64,000 nt of DNA from Pseudomonadota bacterium (lineage in GTDB: Bacteria; Myxococcota_A; UBA796; GCA-2862545): assembly GCA_023954855.1 (NCBI GenBank), contig JAGSGY010000006.1, positions 1 through 64,000 of the forward strand, read 5' to 3'. Positions 27,155-34,507 of the stretch are shown here, piece after piece (the stretch's first letter is position 1; every line of letters begins with the position of its first letter). Below the pieces are notes generated by a model. That model saw nothing but the letters and a program-made list of their open reading frames with translations. It was not told the origin of the DNA and searched no databases. A program made the translations under genes and the position numbers.

Positions 27155-28305
27155 ATCGACGGGTTCTCGGGGACGGTCTCGGGCTCGTCGCGTGCCTTGA
27201 ACACCGCCGCGGCTTTCGCCAGATCCGGCTTCTCGAAGTTCAGCTCATCCATGTACAGGTACATGACGGCCATCGAGTCGGCGGGGTTCGGCGAGGTGTT
27301 GTTGTAGATCGACACCAGCTCGTACTCGTGGTCGCGGTGGATCTGAATGCCTTCTTCGCTCGTCATGTACTCGACGTGATCGAGTCCGACGCGATCCTTC
27401 GAGTTGTCGACCTCGGCGTAGTAGACCGTCTCGCCCGTCGTCCGGTCGATGAAGCGCAGCGACTCGGCGAACGGATGGAGGTGGACCGCGATGTAGTGCA
27501 CCTTCGTGTCGTAGGGCAGGCCCAGGAACTCGCTCACGAGGGTGGTGTTCGTCTCGGGGCCCGGCAGCACCTTCCAGTGCGCGCTGAACTCTTGGCCGTA
27601 GCGGTCGTAGTCGATGTCGCCATCGACGGCGGGTGCGCCCACTTCGCAGCCGGGGCCGTGGTCGGCATCGTCCTCTTCGGGCTTCACGCCGTAGTAGCGG
27701 GCGTCACCGAGTGCCTTGAAGCCTTGGACTGCACCTTGAAACATCGGGTTCATCGGCGTGGTCAGCTCAGAATCGCGGGCGAACTCGACGGTCACCTCGT
27801 GGCGCACGTTCTTGTCCGGTGAGTCGACGTTGAGGTTCAAGACCTGAGTCGTGAGCGTGAGCTCCTGGCCGTTCACGAACGGCAGGCCGAAGCCCTTGGG
27901 AAACTCGATGCGTTGCTGGCCCTGCGAGAGCGTGAAGATGCGGCCGCTGATCGGCAGGTTGGTGTCGAACAACTCTTGGTACTCGGCCGCCTCGTAGTCG
28001 AGGTTCGCGTGACACATCCACTCTTGCGAGATCTTTTTGCCGTCCATGTCGACCACGTGGGTCTCGTACGCGGTGATCCACAACAACTCGGGCTCGCCTC
28101 CGTCGATGAGGTCGAACTTCTGCTGTCCCCAGGGCCCGCGCATCGACATGTACCGGTCGTCGATGTGGTAGGGCTCGCTCAGTACGGTCTTCTTGTGGAT
28201 CTTGGTCGGTGCGACCTCGACCTCACTGACCTGAAGCTCCGGCTCACTGGCCGAGGTCATGCAGCCAGAAGCGAGAATGGCGAGTAGGGGCAAGAGTGTC
28301 CGCAC
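27151..28305 (-). CDS. Lipoprotein, possibly with a copper monooxygenase (PHM)-like fold
   Basis: A 384-residue lipoprotein (MRTLLPLLAILASGC). The function is not recognised with confidence. The middle and end resemble the double beta-sandwich of copper type II monooxygenases: QEWMCHANLDYEAAEY recalls the Cys-His region of the first half, and HYIAVHLHPFAESLRFIDRT followed by GETVYYAE recalls the HxH copper motif and following strands of the second half. A complete set of copper ligands is not evident, so it may be a non-catalytic relative. GTG at 28305 has SD GGAGG 6 nt upstream. Convergent with the phosphatase gene and divergent from sufT. Confidence 0.6.
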   Translation of the reverse strand: MRTLLPLLAILASGCMTSASEPELQVSEVEVAPTKIHKKTVLSEPYHIDDRYMSMRGPWGQQKFDLIDGGEPELLWITAYETHVVDMDGKKISQEWMCHANLDYEAAEYQELFDTNLPISGRIFTLSQGQQRIEFPKGFGLPFVNGQELTLTTQVLNLNVDSPDKNVRHEVTVEFARDSELTTPMNPMFQGAVQGFKALGDARYYGVKPEEDDADHGPGCEVGAPAVDGDIDYDRYGQEFSAHWKVLPGPETNTTLVSEFLGLPYDTKVHYIAVHLHPFAESLRFIDRTTGETVYYAEVDNSKDRVGLDHVEYMTSEEGIQIHRDHEYELVSIYNNTSPNPADSMAVMYLYMDELNFEKPDLAKAAAVFKARDEPETVPENPSM

Positions 28306-28331
28306 GAAGAGCCTCCGAAGTGTCCGGCCCC

Positions 28332-28337
28332 ATTGTA
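28332..28337 (-). promoter_or_regulatory. Candidate -10 element (TACAAT, minus strand)
   Basis: On the minus strand TACAAT (5 of 6 to TATAAT) lies 26 nt before the GTG start at 28305. It sits in the 76-nt divergent gap shared with sufT. No -35 box recognised. Confidence 0.35.
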
Positions 28338-28381
28338 ACGAGCCTGGCGTGTGTGAGTTATGCCGTCCGGCCGGAGGCTCT

Positions 28382-28930
28382 ATGTCCAGCTACGAGGAGG
28401 TCACCTTCTCCCGCGATTGCCCGGTCATCCTTATCCCGGATGGCGACACGGTTGTGCTCGAAGCAGGCACACGCGGTTGGATTACCCAGGTTCTTGGGGG
28501 CAACTTTACGCTGCAGATGATGACGGGCCGCTTGGTTCGGGTCAACGCAGAAGACGGTGATGCGATCGGCAAAGAGGCTGCGCCTCGAGTCGTGGTCGAC
28601 TCCGATCCCAACGCGCCCGTCCACGAAGAACAGGTCTGGGAAGCACTGAAGACTTGCTACGATCCAGAAATTCCGCTGAACATTGTCGAGCTCGGACTGG
28701 TCTACAGCTGCCTGCTTCGCGATCTCGACGGGGGAGGCACTGGCGTGGACGTGCTGATGACGCTCACTGCACCCGGTTGTGGCATGGGCCAGGTGCTCGC
28801 CGACGACGTCAAGCGTAAGGTCAGCGGTATCCCTGGCGTGGGTGAGTCACAGGTCGAGCTGACCTTTGATCCGCCGTGGTCGCCGAACCGCATGAGCGAG
28901 GCCGCGCGCCTCGAACTCGGTATGTTCTAG
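28382..28930 (+). CDS. sufT: Fe-S cluster assembly protein SufT (MIP18/DUF59 family)
   Basis: A 182-residue protein with an N-terminal SufT-specific region (ILIPDGDTVVLEAGTRGWIT, VLGGNFTLQMMTGRLVRV) and a C-terminal MIP18/DUF59 domain: QVWEALKTCYDPEIPLNIVE, TLTAPGCGMG and the end block FDPPWSPNRMSEAARLELGM. SufT is a maturation factor for iron-sulfur proteins, acting with the SUF system in the cytosol. The Cys in TAPGCGMG is the conserved DUF59 cysteine. The start is fixed by GGAGG at 28372-28376. No other suf gene is in the window. Convergent with the YbhB-type lipoprotein gene. Confidence 0.92.
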   Translation: MSSYEEVTFSRDCPVILIPDGDTVVLEAGTRGWITQVLGGNFTLQMMTGRLVRVNAEDGDAIGKEAAPRVVVDSDPNAPVHEEQVWEALKTCYDPEIPLNIVELGLVYSCLLRDLDGGGTGVDVLMTLTAPGCGMGQVLADDVKRKVSGIPGVGESQVELTFDPPWSPNRMSEAARLELGMF

Positions 28931-28933
28931 CCT

Positions 28934-29563
28934 TCAGCGGCCGGCATCCGAGATGCCGATGAACGAGACCGTGCCGAGTGAGTGGTCGTTCGCCGCGGAC
29001 TCGAGCTGGGCGAAGGTGGCGTTGCCGGTGAGGCCCAGGTCTTGCGTATCCAGCGCCCAGAGCGTGAACTCGTAGCGATGACTCTGTCCGCTCGGGCAGT
29101 TCGGCACGTAGCCAATGCGGCGGTCTCCCGACTCGAGCTCGGTGACGCTCGACGGGAGGGTGTTCGTGTTGCTGGTCGCCTTTGCGATGCCGCTCAGTGT
29201 GGCGTCCGACGTGAAGAAGGCCCAGTGGCGCCAGTCGTTGAAGTCAGTGTCCACGTAGATCATCGCGAACGACTGCGTGCCCACCGGTGCATTGGCCCAG
29301 ACGAGCTCGGGATTGTTCTGCGCCGTCCAGCCGCCGGGGCCATCGCAGGTGTACTCGGACGGAATCGCGGTGTTGTGCGCGAAGGCTGGGCTCGAGAAGC
29401 TGAAGTCGGCGTCCGTGTCCGTGTCCGTGTCGGTATCCGCGTCCGTGTCGGAGTCGGTGTCCGTATCGGTGTCGGTCTCGACATCCCCGCTGTCGTTGAC
29501 CTCGAAGGAGCCGCCTCCGCAAGAGGCGAGGAACACGACGAGGGCGAGGGTCACGGTGCGCAT
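28934..29563 (-). CDS. YbhB/PEBP-family lipoprotein with Asp-Thr linker
   Basis: A 209-residue lipoprotein (MRTVTLALVVFLASC). Behind the lipobox is an Asp-rich linker of D-T, D-S and D-A dipeptides (residues about 28-52). The globular part is a phosphatidylethanolamine-binding/RKIP domain of the YbhB/YbcL type: FSFSSPAFAHNTAIPSEYTC, PELVWANAPVGTQSFAMI, DWRHWAFF and the FTLWALD segment. Family members bind anions or lipid head groups, but the bacterial role is unclear. ATG 29563 follows GGAGATCTC; the ORF extends 10 codons further without a signal. The same linker type is seen in two other lipoproteins in this window. Confidence 0.85.
   Translation of the reverse strand: MRTVTLALVVFLASCGGGSFEVNDSGDVETDTDTDTDSDTDADTDTDTDTDADFSFSSPAFAHNTAIPSEYTCDGPGGWTAQNNPELVWANAPVGTQSFAMIYVDTDFNDWRHWAFFTSDATLSGIAKATSNTNTLPSSVTELESGDRRIGYVPNCPSGQSHRYEFTLWALDTQDLGLTGNATFAQLESAANDHSLGTVSFIGISDAGR
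29405..29480 (-). repeat. Asp-Thr/Ser/Ala dipeptide-coding repeat
   Basis: A low-complexity 6-bp periodic tract (GACACG-like units on the minus strand) encodes the acidic linker of the YbhB-type lipoprotein. Confidence 0.85.
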
Positions 29564-29612
29564 GAGATCTCCAGCGCACGCGGTGTACCACACGCCAGAG
29601 CCATTGGCTTTG

Positions 29613-30383
29613 CTAGGAAGAGGGCGTCTCGAGACGCTTCAGCTCGATGCCGAGAACCCGCTTTCCGCGGATGCCCATCTTCTTCTGGTAGTTCGTCATC
29701 ACGTCGTCCGGCCAGGGGGCGCCATCCCGGGCGATGTTGTCGCTGTAGCCGGTGATCTCGAGCGGCAGGCGGGGCGCGTCGTTTCCTTCGCCGTCGTGAT
29801 CGAGGAGCGCTTCGACACGCTCGACATTTGGCGGGAAGTCGCTCTTCAGCTGGAACACGCCGCCGGGCTTTAGGTACCGGACGACGTCCTCGAGGAACCA
29901 GCGAGAGATCAGCCGGTTCTTCTCGTGGCGCTCTTTGGGCCACGGGTCGGGGTGGTTGACGAAGAGCCGGTCCAGTGCGCCTTCAACGAAGAGATCGTCG
30001 AGGTAGGCCGCGTGGTAGCGAGCGATACGAGCGGTCTCGACGCCGGCTTCTTTCAGCTTCCTGGCGCAGAGGACGGTTCGCTTGTAGCGAATCTCGATGC
30101 CAAGCAGGTTGACCTCGGGGTGCCTGACGGCGACGTCCTTTAGAAAGAACCCGTTTCCACAGCCGATCTCGAGCCAGAGCGGTGCTTCGCGACCGAACTC
30201 CTCGGGCCACTTGCCGCGAAAGGTCCACGCGTCGGACGCTGGCAGCAGCGGCCGGCCGAATGTCCGGTGCGACACCACGAACGGGTTCGCTTGGGGGTTC
30301 GCATAGTCTTCGGGCGCCCGATCCTTGAAGGCGGGGCGCTCGGTGTCATTGGGCTGAGGCGTTGGCCTTCCACGCGCTACCAT
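29613..30383 (-). CDS. trmB: tRNA (guanine-N7)-methyltransferase
   Basis: A 256-residue class I SAM-dependent methyltransferase. The SAM-binding motif is LWLEIGCGNGFFLKDVA, followed by LLGIEIRYKRTVLCA; the TrmB hallmark is LFVNHPDPWPKERHEKNRL, and FQLKSDFPPNVE follows. It methylates G46 in the tRNA variable loop. The N-terminal 50 residues are longer than in E. coli TrmB. The ATG at 30383 lies inside the 3' end of moaE (38-nt overlap), with GGAG about 10 nt upstream; a later start cannot be excluded, but the conserved domain begins well downstream of either. It ends the moaD-moaE-trmB run. Confidence 0.92.
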   Translation of the reverse strand: MVARGRPTPQPNDTERPAFKDRAPEDYANPQANPFVVSHRTFGRPLLPASDAWTFRGKWPEEFGREAPLWLEIGCGNGFFLKDVAVRHPEVNLLGIEIRYKRTVLCARKLKEAGVETARIARYHAAYLDDLFVEGALDRLFVNHPDPWPKERHEKNRLISRWFLEDVVRYLKPGGVFQLKSDFPPNVERVEALLDHDGEGNDAPRLPLEITGYSDNIARDGAPWPDDVMTNYQKKMGIRGKRVLGIELKRLETPSS

Positions 30384-30759
30384 CGGCGTAGATCTCCTTC
30401 TTCCAGATCGGGACCCGCGCCTTGAGAGTTTCCAGCGCGTAGCGGCTGGCCTCGTAGCACGCCGCGCGATGTGGCGTTGCGACCGCGATGACCACGGTCG
30501 GTTCAGTGACGGGAACCCGTCCGAGGCGATGCACGATGGCCGTGCGTCCACCCCAGCGCTCGGCGATGGTGGCACCAATGGCCTCGAGCTCGGGGACGGC
30601 CATCTCGGGATAGGCCTCGTAGGCGAGCTCGGTCACGCCGCGGCCCTCGAAGTTGTCGCGTGCGAGACCTTCGAAGACGAGAAGGGCGCCGCAGCTTGGA
30701 TGGACGACGGCTGCCCGAACCGCAGCGAGGTCAATCGCGTCAGGGGTGAGGGCGAACAT
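30346..30759 (-). CDS. moaE: Molybdopterin synthase catalytic subunit MoaE
   Basis: A 137-residue MoaE of slightly short length. Family motifs: GALLVFEGLARDNFEGRGV, LAYEAYPEMAVPELEAI, IVHRLGRVPVTEPTVVIAVATPHR and PIWKKEIYADGSAWKAN, with the catalytic Lys in PIWKKE. With thiocarboxylated MoaD it inserts two sulfurs into cyclic pyranopterin monophosphate to make molybdopterin. The start overlaps the moaD stop by one base in a TGATG arrangement, giving coupled translation with its partner subunit. No moaA or moaC is in the window. Confidence 0.95.
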   Translation of the reverse strand: MFALTPDAIDLAAVRAAVVHPSCGALLVFEGLARDNFEGRGVTELAYEAYPEMAVPELEAIGATIAERWGGRTAIVHRLGRVPVTEPTVVIAVATPHRAACYEASRYALETLKARVPIWKKEIYADGSAWKANASAQ

Positions 30760-30995
30760 CAGCCACCTCCGAGGGGGGGCAGAAAGGCCACTTCGTCGCC
30801 GTCTTCAAGGGACGTGTCTCCGCTCGTGTAGGTCTGATTGCGCGCAAAGCCGACAGGCAGACCGGAGAGTCGACCCGGGAACAGCTGTAGGAACAGGTCC
30901 TTACAGGTCGATCCTTCTGCAAGCTCGAGGGTCTCGGACTCGCATCCTCGGGCTTCCCGCAGCGCGGCAAAGTGTCGGACGGTGACGGTGATCAT
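30759..30995 (-). CDS. moaD: Molybdopterin synthase sulfur carrier subunit MoaD
   Basis: A 78-residue ubiquitin-fold protein ending in VAFLPPLGGG; the final Gly-Gly is the site of thiocarboxylation, as in all MoaD/ThiS proteins. Length and the opening ITVTVRHFAALREARGCESE are typical. It carries the sulfide donated to molybdopterin in the MoaD-MoaE complex. It is the first gene of the run moaD-moaE-trmB. Divergent from the ferritin-like lipoprotein gene, with about 105 nt between starts. Confidence 0.95.
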   Translation of the reverse strand: MITVTVRHFAALREARGCESETLELAEGSTCKDLFLQLFPGRLSGLPVGFARNQTYTSGDTSLEDGDEVAFLPPLGGG

Positions 30996-31070
30996 GGCGC
31001 CTTCTATTCCCCCGCGCCCCTCGCGTCATCGGCAATACGCGGTGGACTGGCTGGCGGCACAGCGCTTGCG

Positions 31071-31076
31071 TATGGT
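31071..31076 (+). promoter_or_regulatory. Candidate -10 element (TATGGT)
   Basis: TATGGT preceded by TTGCG lies 24 nt upstream of the GTG at 31101. The same hexamer occurs before the starts at 1738 and 44866. Confidence 0.3.
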
Positions 31077-31100
31077 GAGGCGGGCACGCCGGGAGGCCAG

Positions 31101-32402
31101 GTGATCTACGACAGCCGCATTCGAGACCAGATTCTTCGCGCAATGGGCGGCATTCCGCTCGCTACGGCTCTGGCCCTCTCCGCCTGTCAGGTGGGGGGTG
31201 TGGTCGATGAAGAGACCGGCGAGACGGACACGGATACCGACACAGACTCGGACGCCGACACCGACGCGGACGCCGACACGGATTCGGACGCCGACACCGA
31301 TTCGGATGCGGACACCGATTCAGATGCCGATACTGACGCGGACGCCGACACGGATGCCGACGCCGACACCGATCCCGGATGTGTTCAGGGGACGGCTCCG
31401 ATTCTCGACTCGGCCTACTACCAGAACAACCCGACGCTCTTCGGTCGCTTTGTCATCTGCGAGCCCGATGCGAATCCACGTCACTGCCCTGACTCGACCG
31501 ATGTGTCTCCCAACGAACTCATCGCCGATGTCGTCGGCTTCGGAGACACCGGCTGGATGTGGTGGGACGCGCAGATGGTGTGTGGTCCGGTCACCGACAT
31601 CACCACGGACTGCTGCTACCTGATCGACTCGACCGAGTTCGCGATCGGCCGGCCGTACATGGTGGAAGGCACGGCCCAGGTGGCGGTGCCCGATCGCCGC
31701 ACGGGTTGGTCCGCGCCGCTCACCCTCGAGCGCTCTGTGGACGCCGCATCGGCCAAGCAGCTCGGGGAGGCGTGGGCTGAGATCGGCAGCTACGAGCACG
31801 CCTCCGTCGCGTCCTTCGCACGTTTTGTGCAAGACCTAATGCAGCTCGGAGCCCCTGCGGACCTCGTCATGGATGCGACGCGTGCCATGGCGGACGAGAT
31901 CCAGCATGCGCGCCTATGCTTCGGAGTCGCCGCTTCCTTCCTGGGCCACGAGGTCGGGGCAGGGGCCTTGGATTGCGCCGATCCACACCGCAGCCAGTCG
32001 GTCGAGGACCTCGTGTTGGCCGCCGTCCGTGAGGGATGCATCGGCGAGACCATCGCTGCGATTCAGGCTTCCGAGGCGCGCGATCTCACCACCGACGACG
32101 CCATTCGCGCTGCGCTGTCGACGATTGCCGAAGACGAGTCCCGTCATGCGGCCCTGGCGTGGCGCTTTGTCCGCTGGGCTCTGCAGCAGCACCCCGAGCT
32201 GGCCCCTGCCATCGAGCGTGAGTTTGCGTCCGTGATCGCGGAGCCCCTTGAAGAGACCGACCCCATGGCCGAGGTCCTGCACCAGGCGGGCTTGCTCACC
32301 AAAGCGGACAAGGCCGCCGTCGCTCGTCGCGCTTTCGAGTCGGTCGTGCGCCCCTGTGCCCAGGCACTACTGGGTGCGCGGAGCCCGATGGCATCCGCCT
32401 AG
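31101..32402 (+). CDS. Ferritin-like di-iron lipoprotein with Asp-rich linker
   Basis: A 433-residue lipoprotein (lipobox LALSAC). A 50-residue linker of D-T, D-A and D-S dipeptides follows, then a middle domain of about 110 residues with six cysteines (VICEPDANPRHCPD, DITTDCCYLID). From residue 220 there is a ferritin-like four-helix domain: GSYEHASVASFARF (E and ExxH), MADEIQHARLCF, a third-helix Glu in REGCIGETIAA, and IAEDESRHAALAW (ExxH). This is the Glu/His set of a di-iron site, so oxidation chemistry or iron binding at the envelope is likely. GTG 31101 is chosen because GGGAGG precedes it and it supplies the basic residues a signal peptide needs; ATG 31143 would lack them. Confidence 0.8.
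   Translation: MIYDSRIRDQILRAMGGIPLATALALSACQVGGVVDEETGETDTDTDTDSDADTDADADTDSDADTDSDADTDSDADTDADADTDADADTDPGCVQGTAPILDSAYYQNNPTLFGRFVICEPDANPRHCPDSTDVSPNELIADVVGFGDTGWMWWDAQMVCGPVTDITTDCCYLIDSTEFAIGRPYMVEGTAQVAVPDRRTGWSAPLTLERSVDAASAKQLGEAWAEIGSYEHASVASFARFVQDLMQLGAPADLVMDATRAMADEIQHARLCFGVAASFLGHEVGAGALDCADPHRSQSVEDLVLAAVREGCIGETIAAIQASEARDLTTDDAIRAALSTIAEDESRHAALAWRFVRWALQQHPELAPAIEREFASVIAEPLEETDPMAEVLHQAGLLTKADKAAVARRAFESVVRPCAQALLGARSPMASA
31224..31373 (+). repeat. Asp-Thr/Ala/Ser dipeptide-coding repeat
   Basis: A 150-bp low-complexity tract of GAC/GAT codons alternating with ACG/ACC, GCG/GCC or TCG/TCA encodes the acidic linker of the ferritin-like lipoprotein. Codon choice varies between units, so the repeat is kept at protein level more than at DNA level. 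Confidence 0.9.
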
Positions 32403-32414
32403 AAGCAAGTCCAG

Positions 32415-32444
32415 TTGCGGGTTGACCGCTTGGGAAGCTACAAT
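32415..32444 (+). promoter_or_regulatory. Candidate promoter TTGCGG-N18-TACAAT
   Basis: TTGCGG at 32415-32420 and TACAAT at 32439-32444 are separated by 18 nt. The -10 matches consensus at 5 of 6 positions. The predicted start site is about 47 nt upstream of the ATG at 32499, in the gap before the DUF4157 gene. Confidence 0.45.
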
Positions 32445-32498
32445 GAGGAAGACTGGCGGGCCTCCTCTCCCGCCGGTCCCTTCAACGGGAGACTCCTC

Positions 32499-34109
32499 AT
32501 GTCCCGCAAACAGCAGAAGTCGCCTGGCGCCGAGAGCAGCCAGGACCCCGCACCCGCATCCGAAAAGGCCTCTGGGCCATCGTCGGAAGGTGGTGTTTCG
32601 AACAGCCAGATGCAGGAGCTGATGGCTTCCGGTTCTGGGCTCGACCCCGTCCAGAAGTTCGCGAAAGCGGGCGGCGCCATCGAAGACCCGAAGGCCACCA
32701 AGGCGCGTGCTGCGGAAGGCGTGAAGGGCGGAGGTCCACTTCCGTACCTCGACAAGATCCAGGCCGCGTTCGGTGAGCACGATGTCTCGGGTGTGCGCGC
32801 GACCATCGGCGGTGCTGCCGCCGGAGCCGCGCAGGACATCGGGGCCAAGGCCTACGCGCAAGGCGACGCGATTGCGTTCGCAGAGTCGCCGACACTATGG
32901 ATGGTGGCTCACGAGGCCGCACACGTCATCCAGCAGCGCACGGGTGCTGCACCTGCCGGCGGCGTCGGAAAGGAAGGCGATGCCGGTGAGCAGGGCGCGG
33001 ATGCCGTAGCTGACCGCGTCGTCAAGGGTGAGTCCGCCGCGGACCTCCTCGGTGGCGCCGGCGCTTCGGCTGCGAGTGGCGACTCGGTCCAGAAGTACAC
33101 CGAGGACGTCATCCGGGGTGGCGACGCGCGCGTGTCCGACACCGGAAAGTCGATTCGCATCGGCAACCAGCAGATCTACCTCACGGACGATCTGATTCAG
33201 TACGCGAACAACAAGCTCAAGGCGACGGGCAAAGAAGGCTCGTATGTCGAGCTTGTAGCCGGCTCAGACTCGATCAAGCACGACGGGAACACCCTCTCGC
33301 TGATCGAGCCGAAGTTCGTGCCCCACGGCGGAAACGCGGACTTGCACGCAGGACTCGCCGGCCCGAATGGCGGCGGCAAGGACTCGATGGGCGAGGGCGG
33401 CGACAAGTTCGCACTCTGGTCCGACTGCGGCCGCTCCTCTGCGGCGGTGATGGGCTCGCAGTACACCGACCGTGCGGCCGTCTACAACCGCAACGGCAAA
33501 GAGGTCGAGCGCAAGGGCATGAAGGACCGGAACATCACCGGCGCCGGCGACTCGATTCCCGGCAACATGGCCAACCAGGTCTACGTCGATGGCATGAGCG
33601 AGTACCTCTGGAAGAACATCGAGGACCAGGACCTGAAGGAAGGCCTCCACTTCAAGTTGGCCGAAGGCAAGCGCAAGGCGTTGTGGCCCAAGAACTCGCT
33701 CCACGCGCGCCAGCAGTACGCAGCCCTCTCCGAAGCGGGCAGGAACAAGGTCGATTCGACCCTCGGCATCAACGCGTTCGCGGCGCCCGATGTCGGTGAG
33801 GGCTTCACCATGGCCACCGAGTACCAGATGCCCGGTGCCGCCGAGGTGCCCGGCAAGAACCGCTGGAACTTCCACTGGGCTGGCATCGTCGCCAAGGACG
33901 GCGCCGACGTCATCAGCCTCGAGAACTACGCGGTGACCGCGGACTACGCCGAGTCGATGGGCGTGCGGCAGTACGACTTCGCGGACCGTGAGTGGGTCTT
34001 CCAGATGTACGGCACCGAGAAGTACGACCAGACCTTCCACGCGCAGCACCTCGCGACGGGCACCCACGGCACCAAGGCCACGACCATGCAGGTGCGGACA
34101 CAGACGTGA
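32499..34109 (+). CDS. DUF4157 protein with putative Cys-His catalytic C-terminal domain
   Basis: A 536-residue protein without a signal peptide. Residues 1-80 are a flexible Ser/Ala/Gly leader. Residues about 80-180 form a DUF4157 domain: LPYLDKIQAAFGEHDVSGVR, AYAQGDAIAFA and the zincin-like HEAAHVIQQR (138-147), then EQGADAVADRVV. DUF4157 occurs at the N-terminus of cargo toxins of contractile injection systems and other polymorphic toxins. The C-terminal half has a possible papain-like arrangement: Cys310 in LWSDCGRSSAAVMGS, His459 in WNFHWAGIV and Glu475-Asn476 in ISLENYAV. A transferase, deamidase or peptidase is possible. ATG 32499 follows GGGAG. A small lipoprotein gene overlaps its stop. 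Confidence 0.82.
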   Translation: MSRKQQKSPGAESSQDPAPASEKASGPSSEGGVSNSQMQELMASGSGLDPVQKFAKAGGAIEDPKATKARAAEGVKGGGPLPYLDKIQAAFGEHDVSGVRATIGGAAAGAAQDIGAKAYAQGDAIAFAESPTLWMVAHEAAHVIQQRTGAAPAGGVGKEGDAGEQGADAVADRVVKGESAADLLGGAGASAASGDSVQKYTEDVIRGGDARVSDTGKSIRIGNQQIYLTDDLIQYANNKLKATGKEGSYVELVAGSDSIKHDGNTLSLIEPKFVPHGGNADLHAGLAGPNGGGKDSMGEGGDKFALWSDCGRSSAAVMGSQYTDRAAVYNRNGKEVERKGMKDRNITGAGDSIPGNMANQVYVDGMSEYLWKNIEDQDLKEGLHFKLAEGKRKALWPKNSLHARQQYAALSEAGRNKVDSTLGINAFAAPDVGEGFTMATEYQMPGAAEVPGKNRWNFHWAGIVAKDGADVISLENYAVTADYAESMGVRQYDFADREWVFQMYGTEKYDQTFHAQHLATGTHGTKATTMQVRTQT

Positions 34110-34507
34110 TCCGCCTCAGCACTCTCTTCGTCGCGCTCGCTTTGAGCGGCTGCGGCGCTTTCGAGGAACCGATGACCGAACTCGTAGCCCTCTCGTCATT
34201 CGAAGAACTCAAGGCTCATGACGGCCAGCAGGTCGTGATCGAGGGCACCTACGCCAAGCGCATGAGCCAGCGAAAGATGAACGATCCGAAGCTGTACTTC
34301 TTCGGATTTGTGGACATCCAGGTCGACGGTGGCACCGTTCAGCTGTCCGGATTTCGCCGGGATGAGGCCGAGGTGGCCCAGTTCGAGGATAAGCGGGTGC
34401 GGGTGCGCGGAACCCTCGTGCTCGACCGTGGAGCGGGCGCCGAGTACGCCCGACCCGAGCCGAAGCCGACCCTCGTCGACCCCGCCGAGCTCGTGCTCGC
34501 GGACTAG
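34106..34507 (+). CDS. Small lipoprotein coupled to the DUF4157 gene
   Basis: A 133-residue lipoprotein (MIRLSTLFVALALSGC). The mature part is beta-rich and reads like an OB-fold (QQVVIEGTYAKRM, KLYFFGFVDIQVDGG, RVRVRGTLVLD). The GTG start overlaps the stop of the DUF4157 gene in GTGA, so translation of the two is coupled. This arrangement is what is expected of an effector and its immunity or accessory protein, but a periplasm-facing lipoprotein could only protect if the target is periplasmic. No named family recognised. Convergent with the GNAT-like gene, whose stop lies at the next base. Confidence 0.75.
   Translation: MIRLSTLFVALALSGCGAFEEPMTELVALSSFEELKAHDGQQVVIEGTYAKRMSQRKMNDPKLYFFGFVDIQVDGGTVQLSGFRRDEAEVAQFEDKRVRVRGTLVLDRGAGAEYARPEPKPTLVDPAELVLAD

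Noticed and set aside
32499-34507. Part of a complete contractile injection system locus
   Set aside because: No sheath, tube, baseplate or AAA genes nearby; only the cargo-like protein is present.
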